A stretch of 64,000 bases of DNA from Planctomycetota bacterium (GTDB lineage Bacteria > Planctomycetota > Planctomycetia > Planctomycetales > Planctomycetaceae). The notes beneath the pieces are model-generated. The model worked only from the letters and a program-made list of their open reading frames with translations. It searched no databases and had not been told where the DNA came from. The DNA is taken from assembly GCA_018242525.1 (NCBI GenBank), contig JAFEBS010000002.1, positions 1 to 64,000 on the forward strand, read 5' to 3'. Numbering within the stretch: position 1 is the first letter of the stretch; each line of letters opens with the position of its first letter. The translations under genes were made by a program, and so were the position numbers. This document shows, one piece after another, positions 55,268 to 64,000 of the stretch.

Positions 55268-57490
55268 ATGAATGAACAACAACCACAGGTGGGCGCGACA
55301 ACACGTCCGAAGTTCTGGCGTCGACGGAATTGGGTTCGCGGCCTCGCAGCTCTGGGCGTTGTTGCCAGCGTGGCGACGGGCACCTGGGCGGTCGAAGAAG
55401 GCAAACTGAACCTGGGTTTACGGGGGATTTTCCCGTCCGCCGCGCCGGCCGAACTGGCCGCCGACGAATTCGCCAAGCTGAATGGAAACTGGGCCGACTG
55501 GTCCAAGGGTACCGCGGAAGCAGTTGCCGATTTCTACGCCAAGCTGGAATCGGCCGATGCCGCCGGCCAACGAACGGCGTTGAAGTCGCTCCAGGCCAAA
55601 GTGGATGTCATGCAGCGGGCGATCGATGATCCCCGCTACCGTTCGCTGCTGGAACCGCTGACGTTGATGCATGCCCGGCTGTCGCAACGAGTTGACTTCG
55701 CCGAAGCGGCCTTGGACACCCTGGAAACCGATCCTCAGAAGGTTCGTGCCAATAAGCTGTCCGCACAGGCCCGGGGGGTGACGGCGGCGATCGCTGAACT
55801 GCAGGTGTATCTGAACAGTATCCCCAACGGCAAGCTTTGGCTGCCGTATGTCAAGGCGGACTCTGTTCTGAAGTCGCTCACAGCGAATGCCGCCAGCGAA
55901 GCGTCGATCACGTTGGTGCGGGAGGCCAAGGACCGCATCGCTGGACGCGCGGGTTTATCAGATGCCACACAAAAAGAATTCCTGGGCCGCCCGGCGTTCC
56001 TGAATTATGAAGCGTCGTTGGATCAGTATCTGACCGCCGTCGCCTGGCAGCCGCCAGCTCCCAACGAACCGGAACTGCGGGCTCAACTCAAGGCCCTGCT
56101 GGATTCGGCTGACTCTTATGCTGTGACCCGTGCGACGGAAGACGCCGTCAAGGCCCGGGCGGCGTTCGCCGCCATCAGCAAAGTGGCCGCGGATGGTGGA
56201 GATCTCCTGAGTGCAGTGCTGCAAAAGTACGTGTTCAACTACAATGTACGCATTATCGCCAGCGAAGAGTTCCTGAATCGGCTGTTGTCCGACGCCCGCA
56301 CCGAAAACGGTCGGGTTGTGGACAATGTCCTGGGAGCCGCCGTCAGCGGGAATCAGACCACCTCGACCAAGGTCGGAGTGGATCTGCTCCCCAGCAGTCG
56401 GACCGCTCGATTTGATCTGCTGCTGAACGGCCACATCGTGTCGAACACGGTGGGTGTGACCAGTGAAGCCAGCGTCTATACCCAGGGAAATCACACGTTC
56501 GTTGCCAGGAAGGAAGTCAACTTCGACGGCCTGAAGTTCGTCACATCACCCGGTACGATCAGTGTGACGCCTCACAACACGACGACCGGCATCAACGTGA
56601 ATGTCGGTGGTCTGTTTTCCGGGATCGCACAGAACATCGCCAATCAGGAAGTAGAGGCGCGCCGTGGTGCCGCCGAGGCCATCGCCGCACAGCGAGTTCG
56701 TGAAAACGTGTTGCCAAAGTTCAATGCGGAAGTCGACAAGAGTTTTTCCGAAGCCGGTGGCAAACTGGAAGCAGACGTCTTTTCAGGTTTGAAGGCCACA
56801 GGCCTTTATCCCGACGCGTTCGTCTATTCAACAACCGATTCGTTGTTGAAGCTGAATTCGCGGTTGATGTCGCCGACCGAACTGGGAGCCGGCTTGCCCG
56901 TTTCGCCGTCTGTCGCGGACCGGGGTGCCGTCCTGTTGATGCACGAAACGGCAGTCAACAACGCGATTGATCGCATGGAATTGGGGGGGCAGACCCTGAC
57001 GGAACCGCAATTGCGCGAAAAACTCGAACAGTTCTTCAGCAAGGCGCTCAACAAGCCCGTCAAGCTGGAAGCTCCCCCGAAACCCGATGCGGCCGACGGA
57101 GACGATGCGGGGCCCAGCACAATTGTGTTTGCCGCCGCCGATCCGATGCGGGTTCAATTCGAGAACGGGGAATTGATCCTGGTGATGCGCGCCGGTTTCA
57201 AGCAGGAAGGCAAGGATGACGTGCCGACGCGAGAAATCACAGTACCAATTACATTCGAGGTCAAGGGCAACAAGATCCTCGTCACACGCGGCAATGTGGT
57301 CGTGTCCGCGGCGGATGGCGAAGGCGGTGGTATTGCCATCAACGGAGTCGTCCGCAAGAAAATTCAATCCGCATTGCCGGACCGTGAAGTCGACAGCAAG
57401 GTGGAACTGAAGGGACCGAAGAACACCGTGGTCTCCAACGTTTCCGCGATCAAGTTGACGGATGGCTGGATCCACATTTCGGTCAAGTAA
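55268..57490 (+). CDS. Exported protein of unknown function, 740 residues
   Basis: I do not recognise this protein. GGAG lies 9 bases before the ATG. The N-terminus has a basic stretch (FWRRRNWVRG) and a hydrophobic span (LAALGVVASVATGTWAVEEG), so it is anchored or secreted. Residues ~60-330 are helical and Ala/Asp-rich (YAKLESADAAGQRTALKSL). A Gly/Asn/Thr-rich beta region follows (~340-460). The C-terminal ~140 residues have alternating beta segments (RVQFENGELILVMRAGF, EITVPITFEVKGNKILVTRG). The pattern suggests a periplasmic or surface structural protein. It ends with a strong terminator. Confidence 0.8.
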   Translation: MNEQQPQVGATTRPKFWRRRNWVRGLAALGVVASVATGTWAVEEGKLNLGLRGIFPSAAPAELAADEFAKLNGNWADWSKGTAEAVADFYAKLESADAAGQRTALKSLQAKVDVMQRAIDDPRYRSLLEPLTLMHARLSQRVDFAEAALDTLETDPQKVRANKLSAQARGVTAAIAELQVYLNSIPNGKLWLPYVKADSVLKSLTANAASEASITLVREAKDRIAGRAGLSDATQKEFLGRPAFLNYEASLDQYLTAVAWQPPAPNEPELRAQLKALLDSADSYAVTRATEDAVKARAAFAAISKVAADGGDLLSAVLQKYVFNYNVRIIASEEFLNRLLSDARTENGRVVDNVLGAAVSGNQTTSTKVGVDLLPSSRTARFDLLLNGHIVSNTVGVTSEASVYTQGNHTFVARKEVNFDGLKFVTSPGTISVTPHNTTTGINVNVGGLFSGIAQNIANQEVEARRGAAEAIAAQRVRENVLPKFNAEVDKSFSEAGGKLEADVFSGLKATGLYPDAFVYSTTDSLLKLNSRLMSPTELGAGLPVSPSVADRGAVLLMHETAVNNAIDRMELGGQTLTEPQLREKLEQFFSKALNKPVKLEAPPKPDAADGDDAGPSTIVFAAADPMRVQFENGELILVMRAGFKQEGKDDVPTREITVPITFEVKGNKILVTRGNVVVSAADGEGGGIAINGVVRKKIQSALPDREVDSKVELKGPKNTVVSNVSAIKLTDGWIHISVK

Positions 57491-57515
57491 TTCACGGATT
57501 CCGCGATGATCGCCA

Positions 57516-57549
57516 CGCCCGCGCTGGAGTTTCCTGCGCGGGCGTTTTC
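57516..57549 (+). terminator. Intrinsic terminator after the 740-residue protein gene
   Basis: CGCCCGCGC pairs with GCGCGGGCG (9-base stem, 11-base loop), followed by TTTT. It begins 26 bases after the stop codon. Confidence 0.85.
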
Positions 57550-57564
57550 GTGTGAATGGCTTTT

Positions 57565-57646
57565 GTAGCCGACGTCGTGAGACTTCGGTTGTCGTTCTCA
57601 ACGGCAAAGGTTCCCAACAGCCCTGAATTCTCACGAATTCAGCTAC
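57565..57646. repeat. Paired inverted hairpin element (BIME-like)
   Basis: Two related units lie in opposite orientation: 57565-57588 (GTAGCCGACGTCGTGAGACT and on) and 57623-57646 (complement of GTAGCTGAATTCGTGAGAAT and on). Each unit is itself a hairpin around GTGA, and the stem bases differ between units in a partly compensatory way, which suggests that the folded form matters. Confidence 0.65.
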
Positions 57647-57856
57647 GGGAAACACCGCACGGCCGCCTACACCCACGGACACCGCCCCCTGCCCGCCGCT
57701 TCCTCGAACCTGACCGGAACCTTCGATATACTGCCAGCCGCCTGGCTCTGTCGGATGGTCTTCATGGTGGGTGACCTCTGTCGGTGATGTCCAGGTGTTC
57801 GGGGATCCGCAACGGGTGGACCGCAGCATACTCGTCGGCAGGGAAGGCACTTCGGC

Positions 57857-60010
57857 ATGGCCAAACAACAAATCTCGTTTCACGACAAACTCTACGCACT
57901 GGCCCGAAATTACTGGTGGTGCTGGCAACCGGAAGTCGTTGCCATTTTCCAGGATCTGGATCCCGTCCGCTGGCGGCAACTGGATCACAACCCGATTTTG
58001 TTGCTCGATGAATTCACCGTCGAACAACTGGAACATCGCGGTCGTGAAGCGGTGCTGCATTCCCGCGTCAACTACGCCTACCGTCGCTGGCAAGAATACA
58101 TGGCGTCCGAGAACACCTGGGGAGACACTCACACGGGTGTGCTGGGGAACAACCCGGTGGCGTATTACTCGGCCGAATTCGGGATTCATGAGTCCCTGCC
58201 GAATTACTCCGGCGGCCTGGGTGTGCTCGCGGGCGATCACTTGAAGAGTGCTTCGGACCTGGGAGTTCCGCTGGTCGCTGTCGGCCTGTTCTACCAGGAA
58301 GGATACTTCTCGCAGCAGATCGACGAAACCGGTTGGCAACGCGAAATCTATCCGTATGTTCACAACATGCGACTGGCGGTCAAGCCAGCTCAAACCACGT
58401 GGGGCGAAAAGGTGATTGTCCAGGTGGAAACCCGCAAGGGGCCCATCTACGCCCAGGCCTGGCAGGCAGATGTCGGCCGCATCAAGTTGTTCCTGCTCGA
58501 TTGCGATGTGGAACAGAATTCGCCCGAAGACCGCAAGTTGACCGCCCGACTGTATGGTGGCGATCAGCGGATCCGGATTCGCCAGGAATTGTTGCTGGGG
58601 ATCGGGGGAACCCGTGTCCTGACAGCAATGGGGTATCAGCCCAGCGCCATTCACATGAACGAAGGCCATTCGGCATTTGCCCCGCTCGAATACATCCGGA
58701 TGCGGATGGTCGAGGACGGCCTGTCATTCGATGATGCGATGCGCAAGGTCGTCTGGCACTGCTGCTTCACGACACATACGCCGGTCCCCGCCGGACACGA
58801 CCGGTTCGACTGGAACCTGTACGAAGAGCACCTTGGTCCAATCGCCGATCAACTGGGCCTGGGTGCGGCGGGGCTGGTGGGAATGGGACGGGTTGACCCC
58901 AATAATGCGAACGAATCGTTCTGCATGACGGTGCTGGCCTTTAAATGCAGTCGGCGCGCCAACGCGGTTTCGAATCTGCATGGCGTGGTCAGCCGCCGGA
59001 TGTGGACCAGCCTGTGGCCGTGGCGGTCTGAAGAAGAAGTCCCCATTGGACACATCACCAACGGAGTTCACGTTTCCAGCTGGCTGGCTCCGCAGATGCG
59101 GTCCCTGTACGACCGGCATCTTCCCCTGGAGTGGTACCTGAAATCCGGTCAACCGGAAGTCTGGGCCGACTTCGACGATGTTACACCGGGGGAACTGTGG
59201 GAAACACATCAGTCGCTGAAAAACCGCATGATCCTGTTCGCCCGCAACCGCATGCAGCGACGGGCCGAGCGAATCGGCGCGTCGGAAGCCGAGATCGCAG
59301 AAATCCAGACCTGCCTGGATCCGGAAGCCCTGACAATCGGCTTCGCCCGGCGGTTTGCACCGTACAAGCGGGCGGACCTGGTCCTGCGGGACATCGAATT
59401 CCTGGGACAGATCATGGCGGACTCAAAGCGACCGATCCAGTTCATCTTCGCCGGGAAGTCCCACCCGGCCGATGACAACGGCAAGGCGATCCTGCAACGC
59501 ATCTTCCGCCTGACCCAGGAACCCGGCTTCAAGGGGCGGATCGTGCTGCTGGAAGACTACGACATCAACCTGGCCCGACACCTGGTCCAGGGAGTTGACG
59601 TCTGGCTGAACAATCCACGGCGGCCTCTGGAAGCTTCAGGAACCAGCGGTCAGAAGGTCGTGCTCAACGGCGGACTGAACTGTTCGATCCTGGACGGCTG
59701 GTGGGCGGAGGCGTTTGATGGCCAGAATGGCTTTGCCATCGGCAGCGGGCGATCCCACGTCAGCGAGGAGATTCAAGACTCGCGCGATGCGAAGGCCCTG
59801 AGCCGGGTGCTGACCGAGGAAGTGATTCCGCTGTTTTACCAGCGGGATGACGACGACGGCCTGCCCGACGCCTGGATCGCCCGTATGAAACGGTCGGTTC
59901 GAACCCTGGGCTGGCGGTTCAATGCCGACCGAATGGTGATGGATTACGTTCAGAAGGCATACATCCCTGCCGCCGGCGGCTTGTCGTGTGACATGGGACG
60001 GCTGGGATAA
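57857..60010 (+). CDS. glgP: Alpha-glucan phosphorylase (GT35, DUF3417-containing)
   Basis: Releases glucose 1-phosphate from glycogen or maltodextrin with phosphate. The ATG has GGAAGG 9 bases upstream. The 717 residues start with the DUF3417-type N-terminus ([15 protein letters not shown]). Typical phosphorylase elements are [62 protein letters not shown] and the PLP site region [25 protein letters not shown]. The usual Met after GTSG is Gln here. It is probably the glycogen-use enzyme of the cell. It stands alone and ends in a terminator. Confidence 0.94.
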   Translation: MAKQQISFHDKLYALARNYWWCWQPEVVAIFQDLDPVRWRQLDHNPILLLDEFTVEQLEHRGREAVLHSRVNYAYRRWQEYMASENTWGDTHTGVLGNNPVAYYSAEFGIHESLPNYSGGLGVLAGDHLKSASDLGVPLVAVGLFYQEGYFSQQIDETGWQREIYPYVHNMRLAVKPAQTTWGEKVIVQVETRKGPIYAQAWQADVGRIKLFLLDCDVEQNSPEDRKLTARLYGGDQRIRIRQELLLGIGGTRVLTAMGYQPSAIHMNEGHSAFAPLEYIRMRMVEDGLSFDDAMRKVVWHCCFTTHTPVPAGHDRFDWNLYEEHLGPIADQLGLGAAGLVGMGRVDPNNANESFCMTVLAFKCSRRANAVSNLHGVVSRRMWTSLWPWRSEEEVPIGHITNGVHVSSWLAPQMRSLYDRHLPLEWYLKSGQPEVWADFDDVTPGELWETHQSLKNRMILFARNRMQRRAERIGASEAEIAEIQTCLDPEALTIGFARRFAPYKRADLVLRDIEFLGQIMADSKRPIQFIFAGKSHPADDNGKAILQRIFRLTQEPGFKGRIVLLEDYDINLARHLVQGVDVWLNNPRRPLEASGTSGQKVVLNGGLNCSILDGWWAEAFDGQNGFAIGSGRSHVSEEIQDSRDAKALSRVLTEEVIPLFYQRDDDDGLPDAWIARMKRSVRTLGWRFNADRMVMDYVQKAYIPAAGGLSCDMGRLG

Positions 60011-60018
60011 AACGACGA

Positions 60019-60054
60019 ACGCCCCGGTGATTTCCACCGGGGCGTTTGCGTTTT
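60019..60054 (+). terminator. Intrinsic terminator after glgP
   Basis: An 11-base perfect stem (ACGCCCCGGTG and its complement) with loop ATTTC is followed by TTGCGTTTT. It begins 9 bases after the glgP stop and lies between convergent genes. Confidence 0.85.
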
Positions 60055-60077
60055 GATCGACGAGTTCCGAGTCGGGC

Positions 60078-60686
60078 TTATTGAGGAGTCGCGGGGCCCG
60101 AGCAGCGGATCAGGTGGTCATGATCGATGTAGACGACCTGGATGGATTCGTCCTTGTGATGGAACGGAACGGGCCAGTCGGATCGGATAACCTTGTCGTA
60201 GTAGACGGTGCACTTGTAGTGGCAGTGATGCAACCGGGCGGGACCGACCAGCGGATAGAACCGGCAGTCATCCATGCGGTCGACGATCAGGTCCACGACC
60301 ATCTTGACGTTGCTGCGTTGCGTTTCCGCGACGAAGGGATTGCCGCCCGATGTTTCGTTGGGCATGGCGCGATTGACTTCATCGGGGCTCGGAGGATCCT
60401 GGCAGAACAGGGGTGCATGTTCCCCCTCGACCGGATCCAGAACGGGAACCTTGTCGTAACGCTCTTCGCGGATGTAAGCATCCTCGATCAGCTCGCTGTA
60501 ATACGTACTGACGGGAATCAGCGGGGTGGTCCCAAAGTAATTCCCCAGGATGAACGCATCCTTAATCAGGCCAAACATCAGGACACTTCCTGTGGTTGCC
60601 GTCAGCAGGCAGCCGCTGTTGGCCATCGTCATCAGGCCGATTCCGACCACCAGACTGATGCGTTTCAGCAATGATCCTGGCTTCAT
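60078..60686 (-). CDS. Small lipoprotein of unknown function
   Basis: A ~202-residue predicted lipoprotein. I use the ATG at 60686, where GAGAGG is 7 bases upstream, not the ATG at 60692. The signal ends MTMANSGC. The mature part has a hydrophobic Gly-rich patch (LLTATTGSVLMFGLIKDAF), a Tyr/acid segment (TYYSELIEDAYIREERYDKV) and a C-terminal Cys/His-rich part (MDDCRFYPLVGPARLHHCHYKCTV...YIDHDHLIRC). The His/Cys cluster could bind metal. The family is not recognised. It converges with glgP. Confidence 0.75.
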   Translation of the reverse strand: MKPGSLLKRISLVVGIGLMTMANSGCLLTATTGSVLMFGLIKDAFILGNYFGTTPLIPVSTYYSELIEDAYIREERYDKVPVLDPVEGEHAPLFCQDPPSPDEVNRAMPNETSGGNPFVAETQRSNVKMVVDLIVDRMDDCRFYPLVGPARLHHCHYKCTVYYDKVIRSDWPVPFHHKDESIQVVYIDHDHLIRCSGPATPQ

Positions 60687-61247
60687 TATCATTCCTCTCC
60701 GGGAATTCGCTGATACTCGACGTCGTGCCGAAGTTGGCCGCTTGGACGCGATCAGACGTGGCTCGTGAATCGAGCCGACAGGTTGACTGACCGTTTAGCT
60801 TGCGTGTCACACCCAGTCACGACGCGACCTGAACGATCCTGAGGTATGTATCGATTGTTTCGAGGTAAAACTTGTGAAAATCTTCCGGTTTTAGCGATTG
60901 CGAGGTCAAAGTTCGGATCTTCGTTCAAAGACCATTCGGAGGGCTCCGCCACATCGTCAGCAACCAGTGGCCTGGAAATGGAAACAGCGTCTGCGAAACA
61001 GTTCGCAGACGCCGAGCCATTCGTGGGCTGCCAGCTCACGGTCAGCCTGCAGCCATGCAGCAGATTGAACTCAACCGTTTGTCATCGAAGTGACTCGCAA
61101 ACGGGCCGTTCGTATTTGATTGCTCAAACCGTCCGTGTGGTTGCCCGCTTGAGCCGTTTGGGCCAAAACACTGGTGGCGTCTACCACCATCACCGCGGGG
61201 GAATCAGTCCGCTGTTGTCAATCAGGACTGTCCCCCGATCCACCCGA
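60687..61247. other. Intergenic stretch, 561 bases, with one hairpin
   Basis: It lies between two minus-strand genes. An 11-base perfect stem at 60987-61012 (loop ACAG) is the only clear structure and could terminate transcription coming from the BON-domain gene. Open frames here lack domains. Confidence 0.5.
60987..61012 (-). terminator. Hairpin downstream of the BON-domain gene
   Basis: GCGTCTGCGAA pairs perfectly with TTCGCAGACGC around a 4-base loop. It is ~235 bases past the BON-gene stop, and no T tract follows, so a terminator role is uncertain. Confidence 0.4.
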
Positions 61248-62348
61248 TCACCAGTTGTTCGGGTTGAAGTACCACCACCACTTGTCCGTGCGTGTGCGGA
61301 ACATCAGGTTCCACTGTCCGTCGTCCCATCGCAGCGTGGCATCGCGCCAGCCCATGGGGACTTGAGGATACGGATAGAAGGGACCGATGTACGGCCAGGC
61401 ACTGGCACTGTACTGTTGAGGATAGCTCACGGCAGCCGAGTTCGGATACTGAGCGTACGTGGGCCAGGCATAGTCCGGTACACTGGGATTGTTGTAAACG
61501 GCCTGGGAAGCACCGGCACCTGGATGGCCATAGGCCGGCGGCATGCCGGGAGCCATTCCCGGAGCCATGGGCATGGCACCCGGCATCGGGGCTTCACCCT
61601 GCCGATAACCAACGGGTGCGTACTGTCCCGGCTGACCCTGGGGCATCTGCTGCCGTGGAGCAGCGGCCATGGCGCGTTCTTGCGTGCAGACCAGCCGGTT
61701 CGCGACCGACCGGATCCCTGGAACGGAATACGCCGCTTGTTCGGCGGCGGCGCGTTCGGCCTGAGTGCCGACGCTCCCTTCCAGCAGGGCCACACCACTG
61801 TGGTAGCGAATACCAATGTCAAAACCATCCAGGTTCGCTGCGGTCAGGGCGGAGCCAATTTGTTCGGCCATCGCCTGGTTGCTTGAGGGAGCCTGCATTT
61901 CACCGTTGACTTGCTGGACTCGGTTGGACTTGGCGGGGGAAGCCGTGTGATTGGCCGAGACAACTCCGCCGCCCGATTCGGCGCCCGGTCGGGCTGTTGA
62001 AGCAGCCACTGCGGGGGCGGGAACGGTCAGCCGGTTCTCGACGCGTGTCACGCCAGGGACGCGGCTGACGGCCTCGTGGGCTCGGTCACGAACCTTGGCA
62101 TCGGCAACGACGCCGGACAGGCTCGCCACACCGTCATTGAAACGGATGTCGATCTCGCGCCCCTGAATTCGGGCGGCCTTCATCGCCTTGGCAATGTCGT
62201 TGGCAACCTTCTGATTAGCCGCTTTCGCACTTGTGCTTTCCGCCGCCGGCTTTTCGTCCGCCTTGGACTTAGATCCAGCGGCGAGTGTCAGTCCCGGAGT
62301 TGCAGCCAGCAACCCCAGCGTCAACACCCATTTCCCGTACTTTCGCAT
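61248..62348 (-). CDS. Exported double-BON-domain protein
   Basis: A 366-residue secreted protein with signal peptide ending LTLAAGS. Two BON domains are visible: ~45-110 (NDIAKAMKAARIQGREIDIRF, VSRVPGVTRVENRLTV) and ~160-225 (IGSALTAANLDGFDIGIRYH, AYSVPGIRSVANRLV). BON domains bind membranes or mediate contacts in OsmY-like envelope-stress proteins. A Pro/Gly/Met/Gln-rich linker leads to a Trp/Tyr-rich C-terminus (WRDATLRWDDGQWNLMFRTR, then WWWYFNPNNW) seen in other planctomycete proteins. The likely location is the periplasm or outer membrane. Confidence 0.88.
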   Translation of the reverse strand: MRKYGKWVLTLGLLAATPGLTLAAGSKSKADEKPAAESTSAKAANQKVANDIAKAMKAARIQGREIDIRFNDGVASLSGVVADAKVRDRAHEAVSRVPGVTRVENRLTVPAPAVAASTARPGAESGGGVVSANHTASPAKSNRVQQVNGEMQAPSSNQAMAEQIGSALTAANLDGFDIGIRYHSGVALLEGSVGTQAERAAAEQAAYSVPGIRSVANRLVCTQERAMAAAPRQQMPQGQPGQYAPVGYRQGEAPMPGAMPMAPGMAPGMPPAYGHPGAGASQAVYNNPSVPDYAWPTYAQYPNSAAVSYPQQYSASAWPYIGPFYPYPQVPMGWRDATLRWDDGQWNLMFRTRTDKWWWYFNPNNW

Positions 62349-62988
62349 GGAATGTTCTCCTTCGATTCCTCGCTGACCGTCTTCGAATCCGCTGGGACGA
62401 GTTCATCCGGAGACATTTCCATTCGAGAATGGCATCGAATGGGATTGTCGGCGTTCCGGACGATGAATCAGGCATTTGGTGGACCACATGGTCCGGCCAG
62501 TTTTGCCAGACCGGTGAAGCTGGTGCTCCGCCGGTGAGGCGCGCTGATTCCCCGTTCCTTCTATTCATCGGTCAAACAAGTCCGCCTACACAAACTATTC
62601 TGATTGTTTCGACAAAATGCTTTCTAACGAACGGACCGATTGCAGCAGTTTCAGCAGTCCCGTGCCGCGATAGCGGTGTCAGCAGAGACCAGTCCGAGGC
62701 GCGGCGCGGCGACAAACCAGCCGGAGATTGAGTCGTAACACATTATTCGACAGTATGTTGCATCACAACATTCGCGATGACATCCGGGTGTTCCGTGGTG
62801 AGCCGCGGCCGAAGATTCCACCAGTCCCCCCAGTTTGCCTGGACTGATTTTCCGGTCCGCGGGTCGAGCGCTGGTAGTCAGGTCGCTGCACCTGTATACT
62901 TCCGACCCCGATATTCCGAGCCTTCACTTGAGGGCCGGATCGTGGAATGAATTGGCGGCTCGGCACCACAAGGGGCTCAGGAACGGCG
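62349..62988. other. Divergent intergenic region, 640 bases
   Basis: It lies between the BON-domain gene (minus) and the poly-Asp protein gene (plus). An open frame at 62285-62731(+) overlaps the BON gene and has no recognisable product. I see no repeat or RNA; both promoters must be here. Confidence 0.5.
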
Positions 62989-63432
62989 ATGGCTCGTAAA
63001 TCACCCAGTCGGTTGGAAATGCGGAAGCAGGTCGAAGCGGTCGAAGCCGCTGGCGAAAAGGGGACCGAAGAAAAGAAGGCGCGAAAAACGCCGAAAGCTG
63101 CGGCCCCGCGTGCCAAGCGGACCAAGGAAAAGGTGCTCGCTCGAAAACGCCTGGTCTGGGTCGTCTACAGCGGCAGTATGAAAGAGGAAGGTCGGTTCCC
63201 TTACGATCAACTCGCTGCGGCTCACGAAAAGATCGAGCAGTTGAAGCTGAAATCCAAGAAGATGTACTTCATCCAGCCCGTCAAGGAAATCCTGGGCGAA
63301 GGTGGTGTGGTCATCGCCAAGGCCGTCGTCGATCTGGACGATGAACCGGTCAAGCCCAAGAAGAAAGCCCCCAAGGCTGAAGACGATGATGATGATGATG
63401 ATGACGACACGGATGACGACGACGACGAGTGA
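62989..63432 (+). CDS. Basic protein with C-terminal poly-Asp tail
   Basis: A 147-residue protein. AGGA 6 bases before the ATG at 62989 favours it over the ATG at 62947. The first ~60 residues are Lys/Arg/Ala-rich (KARKTPKAAAPRAKRTKEK), which suggests nucleic-acid contact. The middle (LVWVVYSGSMKEEGRFPYDQ, then AAHEKIEQLKLKSKKMYFIQ) is the only part likely to fold. The C-terminus is KPKKKAPKAE followed by a tract of ~15 acidic residues, mostly Asp. The mixed charge resembles histone-chaperone tails. Family and function are unknown. Confidence 0.78.
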   Translation: MARKSPSRLEMRKQVEAVEAAGEKGTEEKKARKTPKAAAPRAKRTKEKVLARKRLVWVVYSGSMKEEGRFPYDQLAAAHEKIEQLKLKSKKMYFIQPVKEILGEGGVVIAKAVVDLDDEPVKPKKKAPKAEDDDDDDDDDTDDDDDE

Positions 63433-63465
63433 TTCGTTTCGTCGGCCGCTGATGACAGAACCACG

Positions 63466-63500
63466 ACCCCGCCGGGACATTCGGCGGGGTTGTTTGTTTG
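63466..63500 (+). terminator. Intrinsic terminator after the poly-Asp protein gene
   Basis: ACCCCGCCG pairs with CGGCGGGGT (9-base stem, 7-base loop), followed by TGTTTGTTTG. It begins 34 bases after the stop codon and separates this gene from mtnA. Confidence 0.8.
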
Positions 63501-63553
63501 GACGCGGCATTTCCATTTTCCATTTTCTTTTTTCCCCCCAGTAAAGACTTGCC

Positions 63554-64000
63554 ATGCCTGCTCAATCTGCGGTCGCCTGGATTGGCGACGCTTCATCCGG
63601 AAATCTGCGACTGATTGATCAGACGGTTTTGCCCGTTGAATATCGGGAACTGAACCTGCGAACTGTCGAAGAGGTGTGGGAGGCGATCAAGGCCCTGCGC
63701 GTCCGTGGAGCTCCCGCGATCGGGGTGGCCGCGGCCTACGGTGTGATCGTGGGGACTCAATCGGCGCTATCCGCAGCACGGCCGGAATTCGACGCCCGGC
63801 TGGATCAGGTACTGACCTACCTGGCGACCAGCCGCCCCACGGCCGTCAACCTGTTCTGGGCTCTGGATCGCATGCGCCGTGTGGCCAATGCCACGTCCGG
63901 CCTGACGTCTGCCGAGTTGGTCGATCACTTGCTGGCAGAAGCCCGGCGGATTGAATTGGAAGATCGGGAAATGTGTGCGGCAATTGGTCGACATGGATTG
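63554..64000 (+). CDS. mtnA: S-methyl-5-thioribose-1-phosphate isomerase, 5' part
   Basis: The first 149 codons of a gene that continues past the window edge. The enzyme converts methylthioribose 1-phosphate to methylthioribulose 1-phosphate in methionine salvage. Evidence is IDQTVLPVEYRELNLRTVEE near residue 22, the eIF-2B-like motif KALRVRGAPAIGVAAAYGV (~50-68), and SRPTAVNLFWALDRM (~100), all typical of MtnA. The ATG at 63554 follows a Pyr-rich leader without a strong ribosome site. Confidence 0.92.
   Translation, partial: MPAQSAVAWIGDASSGNLRLIDQTVLPVEYRELNLRTVEEVWEAIKALRVRGAPAIGVAAAYGVIVGTQSALSAARPEFDARLDQVLTYLATSRPTAVNLFWALDRMRRVANATSGLTSAELVDHLLAEARRIELEDREMCAAIGRHGL

Larger units (their letters stand above)
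57491..57856. other. Intergenic stretch with terminator and paired hairpin element
   Basis: It holds the terminator at 57516-57549 and the inverted-hairpin element at 57565-57646. The remaining ~210 bases before glgP contain no recognisable feature apart from the GGAAGG ribosome site 9 bases before the start. Confidence 0.5.

Noticed and set aside
56828..58669. 613-codon open frame on the minus strand
   Set aside because: It covers the opposite strand of the 740-residue protein gene and glgP, both of which have ribosome sites and, for glgP, clear motifs. It has no domain and reflects high-GC codon bias.
63382..63428. GAT/GAC tract considered as a non-coding microsatellite
   Set aside because: It is in frame within a gene with a good ribosome site and a terminator, and encodes an acidic tail.

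Overview
The window is chromosomal DNA of a planctomycete, most likely class Planctomycetia. The evidence is family content: three DUF1559 pseudopilin-like genes (one fused to a SUMF1 domain), a planctomycete cytochrome/DUF1549/DUF1553 protein, many lipoproteins of unknown function, an ECF sigma factor with a DGELS-type anti-sigma partner, and scattered REP-like inverted repeats at gene ends. I see no rRNA, tRNA, CRISPR array, transposase or prophage. The last gene runs off the right edge.

Layout. 0-4 kb: a capsule/EPS export lipoprotein, a small lipoprotein and a secreted alpha/beta hydrolase. 4-9 kb: two translationally coupled large membrane GTPases (dynamin-like organisation), then a glucose dehydrogenase-type MDR enzyme. 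9-13 kb: an Sfp-type phosphopantetheinyl transferase and an NtrB/NtrC-like two-component pair. 13-24 kb: an RND efflux locus with one permease, two paralogous adaptors, one outer-membrane factor and a phosphate-type porin, interrupted by a ~1.1 kb stretch without a convincing gene. 24-28 kb: PQQ-like beta-propeller protein, aldehyde dehydrogenase, OsmC-like protein. 28-35 kb: an ABC-2-like membrane protein, a lone TadC-like protein, an FHA-like membrane protein and a 1136-residue cytochrome/DUF1549/DUF1553 protein. 35-42 kb: HEAT-repeat lipoprotein, PilT ATPase, the sigma/anti-sigma/PDZ set, and an AhpD-like protein with a strong palindrome upstream.

42.5-53.8 kb is the most interesting part. 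Six same-strand genes with gaps of 0-115 bases encode a GYF-domain membrane protein, two DUF1559 pseudopilins, a 1612-residue calcium-loop repeat protein with a C-terminal membrane anchor, a GT-C glycosyltransferase, and a DUF1559-SUMF1 fusion. I infer a surface structure made from pseudopilins and a giant Ca2+-binding ectodomain, possibly glycosylated; I know of no named system with this composition.

54-64 kb: esterase, a 740-residue exported protein of unknown function, alpha-glucan phosphorylase, small lipoprotein, double-BON-domain protein, a Lys-rich/poly-Asp protein and the 5' part of mtnA.

At least six imperfect inverted-repeat elements (about 70-310 bp) lie between or at the ends of genes; one supplies the stop codon of its upstream gene. 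Functions are read from sequence motifs alone; no database search was possible.
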